Source: Gnetum montanum (taxonomy: Eukaryota > Streptophyta > Gnetopsida > Gnetales > Gnetaceae). From it: a stretch of DNA of 64,000 bases. The position numbers and the translations under genes are program-made. The notes under the pieces are model-generated. The model was not told the DNA's origin, searched no databases, and saw nothing but the letters and a program-made list of their open reading frames with translations. The stretch is taken from NCBI GenBank assembly GCA_015680685.1, contig MNCI01008673.1:308722-372721 (forward strand), in the 5' to 3' direction. Shown here one piece after another: positions 1 through 11,300 of this stretch (position 1 is its first letter; every line of letters begins with the position of its first letter).

Positions 1-510
1 AGTAGTCGTGCACAAGGTCCAAGATGTGTACGGATGATTAAGGAACGGATGCTCATCGCACTTAGGTTAGCTTAGACTTCATTTCCTAGTACTCGTTAGT
101 TTAATCAATATTATTTTCCATTGTCTCTAGAAGTAGCACTAATTTAGGATCACATCATACGCCTCACTCTAGACTAAACCATATGTGACAAAGCAAATAC
201 TAGTCTAGGTGGGAAGACAACGAACTGTGATCAACGTGTAACTATCTAGATACCACAACTAGCCTGTCCACGAAGTTCAACCGGATCGTGCGTGAATGCT
301 CGCATTCGTATGGTTGAGTGTAGGGGTACCTTGCCACTCATCACCGTACGTGACAAGTTGCCACTAGTCCAAGTGGGAAGATAACAAACTATGATCAAGG
401 CATAGCGATTTAGATGCCACAACTAGTCCCATCCACGGAATTTGACTGGATCGTGAGTGAATGCTTGTGATTCGTCTAGTTGGGCATAGAGGGTACCTCG
501 CTGCTCATCA
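1..510 (+). repeat. Gypsy LTR 3' end, last ~145 bp present twice in tandem
   Basis: The sequence resembles the right part of the LTRs of element A (34214-35140), ending in a GTATGGTTGAG...GGTACC...CTCATCA block. That terminus occurs twice: copy 1 about 200-343 and copy 2 about 364-510. Both run from a CTAGTC motif through a GTGGGAAGA motif to CTCATCA. The copies differ at many positions, so the duplication is old. No coding sequence is seen. The left end lies outside the window. Confidence 0.65.
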
Positions 511-514
511 AAAG

Positions 515-790
515 TGTTCAAGTACATGATGCTTGAATAAAGATCTGTACAATCTCTTAATTCACACTGCAGGCATTCAAATGGAAAATATTCTAACTCT
601 AGAAACAACAAACTACAAGAACTTCACTACACTACTGACTTAACATGTCATAAATGCGGTGGGTACTCGCATTTATATAGGCTTGACTTGTGTTTGCATC
701 GACACATGTGACGATATGCCAATGGGGCTATGTTGACGGGGCTGCATCGACGTATGCCCATCAACACAACCAATCAACTATGCCTCGTCA
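515..790 (-). repeat. Gypsy LTR interior fragment, opposite orientation
   Basis: The TGCTTGAATAAAGATC-like block and the TTATATAGG box followed by GGGGC/CATCGACG motifs match the interior of the minus-oriented LTRs of element C (compare about 52800-52990). The fragment lies head-on against the plus-oriented LTR ends at 1-510, so this locus is rearranged rather than a simple solo LTR. Confidence 0.4.
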
Positions 791-912
791 ATTGTAATAG
801 AGGATCTCTCCTTAAAAAAAAGGCTCTTTTGGAATACTACCAAAAAAAAAAAGAGTCTTGGCTAAAGTTTGGTTGAATATGTCAAGGGAAAAACATTTTT
901 ATTTAAGGAGGT

Positions 913-1146
913 TTGTTATCTAGTATTCAAGAGTATCTATTCTCAACCATTCCTATTCATTTAGGGAATCAGATTGCTAGAGCAAGAATGAGCTCTCATC
1001 ATTTTCTTATTGAAACAAGTCATTGGATCAATTTACCCAAAGAAAACCATGTGTATATTATGCAAAATGAAGAACATATCTTTATCCAAAAATATATTAG
1101 GGCTTTTTGTAACCGTCCAACAAATCCTCCAATTTTCTGGAAATAA
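913..1146 (+). pseudogene. Possible non-LTR reverse-transcriptase C-terminal remnant
   Basis: This 77-codon open stretch holds the residue run NLPKENHVYIM after an IxTSHWI stretch. The order resembles the zinc-binding C-terminal segment that follows the reverse transcriptase of some non-LTR elements (short helix, ethyl-basic-Trp region, NIPKE-like motif, then Cys pairs), but the expected Cys residues are absent. It ends 400 bp upstream of the OEP80 start and is probably unrelated to it. A chance ORF is possible. Confidence 0.25.
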
Positions 1147-1304
1147 TAAAAATTTGTACTTTCTCAAATTGAATTGTGAATAAAAATATTCTTTCGCTGT
1201 TCTCGAAAAAATGAAACACTTACCATTTGATCCTCCTCCGAACCACGCCTAAAATCTCAGCTAGAGCCAACCCTAAGACGCTACGATGAAATCCTAGAAC
1301 ACCA

Positions 1305-1352
1305 ACGTAACGTGACTGGGAGCGTAGTATTAGCGATCACGTCTTATTACGT
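1305..1352 (+). promoter_or_regulatory. Cluster of four ACGT cores upstream of OEP80
   Basis: ACGT cores lie at 1305, 1310, 1339 and 1349, followed by a CT-rich patch (about 1401-1414) of the Y-patch kind seen in plant core promoters. ACGT cores are the usual contact sites of plant bZIP and some bHLH factors. Position, 200-240 bp before the start codon, supports a promoter role. No TATA box is evident and no transcription start can be placed from sequence alone. Confidence 0.3.
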
Positions 1353-1546
1353 CAACAACAATAAAAGCCCAGCCCAGGGCTGCTCCATGCTCAACGTCAG
1401 GCTCTCTCTCTCAACGAAGGATACGGCAAAAACCTGGCTTAAACTTCACTCGCTGCAGGCCTGAACTCACTACAGCCGAACAGAAAGCCTTTCAAATTCA
1501 TTACAACGCAGTAGCAGCAGCACCACATCATCTCCAGCGGCAGCAG

Positions 1547-2380
1547 ATGATGGAGTCTAGCATTGAACCAGCAGTCACACCGACGACGCGGCGGATTCGC
1601 TTTTCCTGGTCTTCTTCAGTAAAGCTCAACGATCTCGAAGACACTTGCAAAAACGATTGCACAAGTCTATTGTTAAACTGCCTCCAATTTCCTTTGCATA
1701 CGGAGTACAGCATTGAACTAAGCACACGGCCGCGGCGAGTTCGCGTTTCCTGGTCGTCGTCAGTAAATCTTAACGATCTCGATACTTGCAGAAACAATCG
1801 TACAAGGCCCTGGCTAAAATTCCCCCAATTTGCGTTGCCCGATGTAATCAAAGATCACGTCTGTAAAGCAAAACGGTTATGGAGCGACCTAGCTCATTCC
1901 ACTCCAAAATCCTACCCTCATGCACATTGGAAGCCAAACGCTTTGTTCGCATCCTCCTCTTTGGAGCTTCAAAGCTCCGCCAATGGCGCCGAAGACAAGG
2001 AAGACAACAGGAAGCAAGATTTCTATCATTCTCCTTATGCTGTTTCTTCTTCAGCTGCTACGTTTTCGTCTCAAGAAACGGCGGGGGGGCCGACGCAGCA
2101 GAAAAGTGGAACCGCCGGTGGCGGTGGTACCAGGCCGGCGAAACAGGTGGAGAGGGTTTTGATAAGCGAGGTTCTGGTAGAGAACAAAGAAGGCGAGGAG
2201 CTTGACAATCCGGAGCTTTTAAATGTCGCCTTGAGTTCCTTAAAGTCGTGCAAGCCTAATTCTGCGCTCACGGTGCAAGAAGTGCAGGAGGATGTGCGCC
2301 GCGTCATTGAAAGCGGGTACTTTGCTTCTTGCAAGCCTGTTGCTGTGGACACCAGAGACGGCATTCGCCTGGTTTTTCAG
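1547..2380 (+). CDS. OEP80: OEP80 exon 1
   Basis: Residues 1-278, ending in phase 0 at CAG|GTAACG. It holds the N-terminal extension with its internal duplication (residues 2-100), a Ser/Gly-rich linker and the first POTRA-type segment (ERVLISEV to [11 protein letters not shown]). An open frame runs on to 2458, but that is intron read-through. Confidence 0.93.
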
Positions 2381-5300
2381 GTAACGGTTGCCCTTATCTA
2401 TTTAGTAAAGCTTTTCTTCACTTGCGCCGTATTATATGCTCTCACAGCAACAGAATAATAGAGCACGCGGTACATTTGTTTTGAATGAACATACATGATT
2501 GACACTCAAACCGTATTTTTCCAAAGATCAAGTGCGATAGCAATGTGCACCAAATTTAATTAAAGCGTCGCGTTCCATCAATCCATGCTTAGAGTGCCAC
2601 ATTTTGTAAATCGAATATCGCATTGTGTTTAATGATACGGCGGATACAGAGCCAGAATCGTTGTAGATGCGCACATATGAAAAGCTTTGCTAAATATTAT
2701 CCCATCAGTCTTTGTTTGAGTCGCTTTCGGGAAGTATGTCTGAACTGGAGGGAAGTGGAGCAGACAAAGAAAGGGGATCAGTTGGCGAAAATTTTAAATA
2801 AATTTTTTGAAACAAGTAAACAAGAAGAATTTCATTAGTAATTTCCAGAAAAGTAATTAAATAATGACACATTGGTTCTAACATAATTCCAGGTTCGTCT
2901 TCGGATTCAACAAGAAATATTTCCCTATCCTTTATAATTGAATTGAGCTGAAGACTTTTTCCCCAAGGGAAACACTTGGTTTGGTGTAATCTAGATATTC
3001 AATTGTTTTGCGTTGGTATCTACGAGTATTAATTCAAGCAATATTTGACTCGGATTAATTCTAATGATCATCAAGAACATAATATCTTTTGGTGCACAAT
3101 TCTACGTTTATAGTTAGTTTAACTTGCATCTTACATTATATCTCTGTATTGTCATACATAACCATATACATATATTGGATATGCAATTGTACATACACAC
3201 ACAGAGCCAAATCTTCAATCTTCATTTCCTAAAGATTGAAGAGCCTTGTGTATAGAGTCATATACATAAAATTAAATTTTTTCTGATTAAGAGGTTTGTG
3301 CATTGAATGTATAATTCATTTGTTTTTGATTTAAGGTAGAACCAAATCAGGAATTTAGAGGATTGATTTGTGAAGGTGCAAATGTTCTGCCAACAAGAAT
3401 AGTGGAAGATGCTTTTAGGGGTGAATATGGTATGTTTATCATGTATTCAGTCCATTTGCAGTGTGATTTAGCAAAACAATTTTTAACTCAGTATAAATGT
3501 TTGCTATTCTATTTTATGTGATAAGTGGTATCTTATAATTGGTGCAGGAAAAGTTGTAAACATTCAGCGTCTGGATAAAGTATTGAATTCAATTAATAAT
3601 TGGTATGCAGAAAGGGGCTTGTTTGCACAGGTAATGCTGAATTCAATTTATATTCTTTCTATTGAAAGAGGTATTTGTGAGTAGAAAATGATTTTTACAC
3701 TACATGCAGTGCATGAAAAGTGGGATCGTACAGATTTCTATGAGTTGCAGACGCATTTTATTGTGATTATGTTGCCCTGATTTTATTTTTAATTGTTGTA
3801 ACTAAAATCCAGATTTCAGATGTAGACATGCTTTCTGGGGGAATAATCAAATTGATTGTGTCAGAAGCAGAAGTGAATAACATAACTATTCGATTTCTGG
3901 ATAGAAAAACGTATGATTTTTGAATTCATTAGTCTGATTTGCAAATTTTTAAGATTTAGCTTGTGCAATTGTATTTTTATCATTTAATCTTTGCTTTTTT
4001 TTTTCTTTCATGTTTATAGTGGTGAGCCAACTGTAGGGAAAACTCGTCCAGAGACTCTTCTGCGGCAACTTACAACAACGAAAGGACAGGTGCTTAGATT
4101 TTTATTTTTTATTTTATTTTCCTGCTTTGTTTCCTTATACGGTTTTATCCATGAGAATTCTGCTTGACTACATCTATTGCTTGAAGGAAGTTTTTTATTT
4201 TTGGTTTTGGATTAGGGTTTGTTTATTGCTTAGGTATATTGTTCCTAATTATTCAGTCCAGAACCCTGTAGACAGTATACTACTTATGCTTTGTTATAGT
4301 TTTTTTAGTGGCTGGGTCACAAAATGATACTTCTATTAAAAGAATAAACAGACTAAATAACAGATAAACTACCATCCTTATCGGTGTTCTGAAGATATAA
4401 CTAAACAACATTGTTCCACTTATATTTCCTCCGAAATGTTGCAGTGTTTCTCCAAAGAGCCAAAGCAGCAATTCACAATGAAGTTGGGCTGTTTTGTTTT
4501 AAAATTAAATCATAAATATTTTTAAATTAAGAATACATTGTGGATTGTCTTGTGATTATCTTGAAGGAGTGTTTTACATAGGCAATGACACTGGAGGTGG
4601 GATCAAGTAGTGTTATTCTTGAATACCAAAATAATGTTATGTAATATTGACGAAAATCTCTATGTGCAATGCGTTTTTTTTTTGTTAAATGTAAATTATG
4701 TATTTTTTATATGAACCCCTTAACATTTTAATTAATTGACATTTTAAAGATAATAAGGATAATACATGACCTTCGTCAAGAGGTGTGCTGTTCTAAAGAA
4801 AGGTATACAAGGATCACACACTCGTAGTACAGAATTCATGTGGATATATAGATAGATGAATTTCTGACAGGGAAACCATGGTCCAGAACTTAGCTAACAA
4901 ATCATGGTTTACATTTAAAACAACTGCGTTGTAGATTTCTCTTGCATAAAACTCTACGTAGATACTTACGAACATTGTTTTAAGACATCTTGAGTCAATG
5001 ACACTGTGAGTTAGGTATTTTGTTGTCAATTTAGGTTGTAAACTTGATACATATAATAGATGGTTTTAGGTTTCTCAAAATAAAAGTTGCTATTCAATTT
5101 ATTTGTTTAACTGCTTAGTAGTGTTGAGTCATTGTTTGCAACCCAAATTTTAACATGGTATCAAGGCCGATGGTTGTATATTGAATATGTTGTAACTGCA
5201 AATTGTGCATGGTTTAATCACTGAGGCAAAGACAGATTAAATGCTTACATGTGGGCTGCAAAACTTGAAATAAATAATATGAGTGATTTCATGCTTTACA

Positions 5301-8300
5301 AATTGCAACTGCACGTTTATTTTGAGGTCTAGTTAGAGCTTGAATTGTTAAATAGGGTTTTGTCCTTACACACCTATAAGTTTGTGTTTGTGCATTTGGC
5401 CAAATTTTGTTTCTGTGCACTTCTCATCCCCAAGCATCATGTCATTTTTGTGCACCCATTTTCTTTGGGATTTTGGTAATCAAGGTATGTGTTCTCCATG
5501 TTTTTGATAAAATTAAGTTTTTTCATCTAGAGCTATCATGTTACTTCTGCAAACTGTTGGGCCTCTTCAGGTGGTTAAGAATTGTTTATTTAACGGCAAC
5601 ATGACATGGAGGGATTACAGAAAACCATAAACCGATTCACAACGGTTCATGGGTCATTCCATGTGACCCATCCATGTACATTCCATGACCATCTTGACCA
5701 TGCTTATGTGTGTCCCTGGGTCCCACCCCTGCCTGCCAGTGGGTGCTTGCTGGCAGGCAGGGGTGGGACCCAGAGACACATGTTTAAATAATACAAAAAA
5801 TATTTTCTTTGTGAACCAACCTGCATAGAACATTGGTATGCAATTGCAATAATAAGTGCAAGGTTGAGTGTTCAAGTCCTTAATTTTACAAATTTTATAT
5901 CCATTATCACATATAGTTAGAAATTTTTTAAGCTGGAGCACTTCGTATGGGTATGTATGTATGCCATGCATACCCTCAGCTGCCATGCATCCACCACATA
6001 ACAGATGTGGATCTGTTTATGGTTTGTTGAGGGATTACTCCAAATAACAGAGTTGAAAGAGATTGCAGATCACCCTTGCCTGAAGAGGAATCTTTAAGTT
6101 TTAAGTGACTGTGCACTATAGCCTCTTTAGTTGCTCGTTCATCCAGGGGTTTAGGTGCTGCTTTGGCTGCACACAACCCACTAGCAAATCATTAAATTAT
6201 AGCCAAGCTTGTCCTTGATTGAGAAAGTTATCAGGCTCTACATTGTGCTTGAGAAAGTAATCATATTCAATATCACCGTTTTGGTTCCACAATGTCAAAG
6301 GGCTACTTGAAAGTAACTGTGGGATCCTGAAGTTGTTGCCTCTGGTTTGTTGTCTTTTTCATGACTTTTCCATGACATACAATAAGTCATAAAAACTTTT
6401 TGTGAAGAGTGAAATGTTTATCTGCATAATAACAAATATACTTTTTGAAGATTTCCTAGAGACGTTTATGATTTCTATTTAAGACAATGAAAATAGAACC
6501 CAGGGTTGAGATAGCTTTAATTGATAGAATTAGCTTCTCTTATATGTTCAAAGATCCAGAAAGTTTTTGTAAAGCTTAGCAGTTTGCAAATGGTGGGCTG
6601 GCAATTTCATGATAGAAACAGCTGTGGGCTGGGCTGGTTGAGGGCATCAGTTGCAGAATTGTTGCTAGGGACCTTAAGGTAGACACTAGCTTGTAGTGCT
6701 TAACCGCATATATGTAGAAACTTATTTGGGATATAAAATAGATTGGTTTAAAATCCTTAAGCAAGAATTATTGCAGCACGTAAAAGCTTTCTATCCCTTA
6801 AACTGTCTTCACTTTTCTTAGGGCTATCATTGTCAGAATGCATTTTGGTGTTTTCTTCCATGGTCAGAGCTCCTGTGGAGTCAGTCATCACCATCAATGA
6901 TCGAGCAGACGTTGCTAAAATTTGGGAGGCATGTTCACCAAGATCTTGGTAACCACAATTCGAGCCACTGAACAAAAATGAGATCTTGAACTTGAAAACA
7001 GAGGGTTCATGGTTTATTATGAAGCTCTCACAAATCAAATGACAGAGTTAGTGATACGTCATTGTTAGTTAGAAAACAATTTTAAGAATTATATATAACT
7101 GTGGAATGTTTCTATGCTGTAGTCAATGAGGACATCTTGCATGTATGCATATGATTTTGAAGTTTGGAAAGAACTTAGTTTATGCGTTGTTGATGAAGTG
7201 GAAGAAAAGATAAAGAATTGATCTTAACAAATTCAAGTAACATCAGGCTGGACTTGAGAAGGCTACATTTGAGATGATGAAGCTTTTAAACCCAGCCATC
7301 AATAACATCTTGATTCTTACTGCGTAATGCGCTACTTAAGAATAACGTTGCAATTCTAGAAAGTTCAAAGGCTTATCTTGAATCAACCAAAAGTATTATT
7401 GAGGACGTGATCATGAAAGGTATGATCAACATTGGAGGTGTAGAAGCCTTGAGAAAGAACTTAGCTCTTCTTTTCCAACATCTATGATCTGGTCCATACT
7501 GTTTTGGTAATCAGTTGCTGTAACAGTCAATCTTACTGAAAAAACCATGACAAATAAGAAGTTGAAAAATCACAAGAGGAGAAAAGTGATTTGGATGAAA
7601 TATTGGAATTTAAATTGAACATTTCTAAGTGAATACCTATGTTGTGCTTTTTGTATAAAGACTTTGCTATATATTAAACTTTATGAAAGGTATGGTTTTT
7701 GTGTTCGTTTCTCTTAATTTCTTTGAAGTTTGTTTTGATAATTTGGTTTGAAGCTATTTGAAGAGTGATATTTTCCTGATATTCTTCACTGTCTACTTTT
7801 TTCCATTTCAAGATCTTTTTTTACCATTGCATTTTCTTTATTAAAACAATAAGCTATTTCTTGTCCTTTTTATATAAGTACACTAATAAAAGCTTGACTA
7901 TTTGGGAAGTTAAGTTATTTGCGTAGCGATTGCCTCGTAAGAAATGAAAACTTTGGATTCAAACTTGGGTGATTCTTTATTTTTCCATAGAAAGCAGAGT
8001 GTGTAATCATAGGAAGAAACTGTTTGATTTAAAAGAGTTCACTCTGTTGAAAGAAAAAAGAGAAGGATTTTTTAATTAACTTCAAACACTTTTTAACGGG
8101 AGGCTGTCTGTTAATGACCGAATTGGCTTAGCATGTTGAGATTTAAGGGGACCGTTACATATAAGTAATGTGATACAATCTGAACACACAAAGTTTGTAT
8201 TTGTTTCAAAGAATAAGTACTTTGTATATTTCTAGTGTTCAAAGCTTTATTCAGGGACCACCACTTGGAGTGATGGTAAGGTACTTGTTTCTGAAGTTGT

Positions 8301-11300
8301 AAGACCTGGGTTTGAGCTTGGGTGTAGCCACTCAAAAGAGGTTAGGTTTTCACTCATTCACTGACCCTCCCAGGACACCACTTTGGCGGGATGAGCATTG
8401 AGCCTCTAGGTGATGATCCAAAGCTTTACTCAGATAATTATAATTATTGTTTCAACACATCTTAAGCCAGTGACATGGGGTAAATGTTCTACCATCAGTT
8501 TATATTGTAACGGTGATAAATAACATTCTCAGGTTGAGCTTTCTCAAAACAAGTTAAGTCAAGTTGATATTCAATTTATATATATATTTTTAGAAAAGAT
8601 CAGGCTTTATTATAGAGAAAATAAACAAAAAATATTTACAATCGGGATCAGTATACCCATCAGATGTCATTCAACGTGCAGGCACCTCCCAGACAGCCCC
8701 TGCATGAGCTCCAGCTGCCAGCACCAAAGTAGAAACCAACTCTAGATTTCTCATACTCACCCACCCCAAAACCAAGGGTCCATGACCTTTCCTGAGAAAT
8801 CGAGGCAAAGTGCAAAACCCAAAACCAGACATGCATCCCAAAAAGAAAAACCCCTAATAGTAGATTACAACCATAAGCCCACCCCTAGCCAAACAATACC
8901 TGACTCACATTAGACTTTGCAACCACTGTTGCTTCCCCTGGCAATTGTGTAAGCCAGCCCCAGGCGACGATCCCTTCTGGACCTTATTCTCCTTCATCCC
9001 TTGCTATGGCTCTGCTGTTCCCAGTCGCATCTCCCGTTTGACCTCTGCGCTGATCTCTTCATGCAGGTCATCATGCAAAACTTGCAGCTTAAATGCCTCT
9101 TGTTAGAGTTGGGCCCTATAGATTAGACCTTGTAACCCTTCTCTTTGCCTTTTTGTGAGGTCTGCAACCTTTTGCAGGTCCTTCTTGCGAGTCGCCCAGT
9201 GAGCTTCCCAGACCTACCTGTCGGTAGCCCTAGCCTATTCAGCTGCCTCCCTACATGCCTTTTGCACCTCAGCCCACATCATCCACTCCTGCTCTTGCCC
9301 TTCTTCTGTTCCATGCGACGAACCAGTGTTGTCGCCCACTTCCTGGCCCTGGCCAGAACCCAATGCAGTGCCCCCATGGCCAACCCTAAACTTCCGCTGT
9401 TGATAAACCAGCTGAGGTACCGAACCCACTGTCGGCAGCACCTGGGCCCCATGCCACCAAAGGGCCAAAATAAGGCCCAAATGTCTCCTTGGTCTTCAGC
9501 ACTGCAGTGAATTCAGAAAGAACTGCAGCAAGTTAACACACATGCCATGCTTGAGGCAGTGCAAGAAAGCAAAATGTATGCCCATCAGCTTCGACACAGT
9601 TCTTGAGTGGATGAGGAACCTATCAACCAGCACCGCTGCCTGCTGCTAGATATTCAATTTATATTTTTACTTGATCAGTTAGTTTTGAGCCTTAGTTTCT
9701 AACCTAAACTTTAATATATGAAAGGTAGTTGGTGTGGTGGGGGCTAGGGAACAATGATGTAAAGCTGTACCATTGATTCATGAGAACTTTTGTGTTCCAC
9801 ATAACATCTTAAAAAATCAATATTTTGAAAATGCACCGAAGTTCCTAATCATCTTAATCATAGGGAATGATTGATGGAATGAATGGCCGATAGTGTCAGT
9901 GATAGGTAGTGAAACATGATCAAGGTAACTAATGCGATTCATCTGAATTTGTGTCTTTCCAAAACATGAGAACATTTCTCATGTTTTCAATAATCTTAAT
10001 TATGAGGTACTTATTCCAAGTTTGAAAGTTTAAAAAACAATGGTTTGAAGCCTAAAACGTGATGTAGGAATATTAACTCAAACATTTAGCAAAATAAATT
10101 TTGAATCCCTGTCATAGAACTTGTTGCTAATTTGTGAATTTCTGAGTTTTAGAGATACTATACGATGGAAATATATAATACCTGTTTTCATGTTATATGA
10201 GCCATTCCTAGATAGCACGTTACTGTCTTTAAATCATAGTGGAATTTCTTATATTTTTATAAACATATGTTACTACAGAAGTGTATTTTGTGGTTTGCTT
10301 ATTTTTCAGGTTTATTATTATACTTGCTAAGTCTTTTTGATCTTCCAATTATTAAGTTAGAAAGTTGAAAGGATTGAATTCCTATAGTTAAACAAAATAG
10401 ATAAGAAATACAGCAAGTGATTTTGGTGATGACGTGTTTAGATAATATGAAAATAAAGATTCTGTAAAATATCAATATGGGGAAAATAAAAGTTGAATTT
10501 TGAAGAATGATTTTGCTTTCCATGAGGATGATGATGTAGAAAACCTAGAACACAGGACTGCAGCTTCCCAAGGCTAGGATGATGATGCAGAAAACCTATA
10601 ACACAGGACTGCATCTTTTCTTATAAATTTCTCTGGAGTTTTAGGAAGAAAGTCATTTTGTAATGGAAATGATATGTCATCTCTTTCAATCTTGAGATAT
10701 TTATGAGGATATCAATGTTAGAATTTTCAGTGTTAAATGGTGGTAGGATAAAGGTACCAAGATGATGATGATGGTGATATCTAATTTCCTTACTAGTATA
10801 ATAACAATTTATTGGAATAAATGATATGATGGTATCCTCTCTGGGAAAATGGTAAATTTTTCCTTAATAAAATCTCCTGAATCACTACTTAGGACTTATA
10901 TTCCTTTATTTTTTGGAAACACAAGCTTGAATTTCTGCTTTGATTCTTTTATATGGTATCCTAGCTTGTAAAATGGTAAATTTTGCCTTAAAAAAATCTC
11001 CTGAATCACTACTTAGGACTTCTATTTCTTTATTTTTTTGGCAACACAAGCTTGAATTTCTGCTTTGATTCTCTTTTATGATAGTAGAAAACTTTGTGAA
11101 GTATAGCGAATGATTGAGGCATTTAAGTGCACATAACTACATGTTATTTCTATTTCACCTACGTTGCAATGGGAAGAACTTTAGTGTTCTTTCCTTTGGA
11201 AAAACTTATTTTCTAGCCTTAATTCCTTCATATGACATATCCAGGACAAAAGACATTCTTATTTTTATATGATATCAGGCCCAATGTTTCTGGCTATTTT

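Noticed and set aside
1879-2364. Several overlapping open frames in other frames of exon 1
   Set aside because: They are shadows of OEP80 exon 1, whose frame is confirmed by 15 further exons.
2381-2458. Extension of the exon 1 frame to a TAA/TAG near 2458
   Set aside because: GT at 2381 with in-frame continuation at 3336 (VEPNQEFRG), conserved in OEP80, shows this is intron.
5606-5986. Open frames over 5606-5986 on both strands
   Set aside because: Both derive from the GC-rich inverted repeat at 5709-5780, inside OEP80 intron 5.
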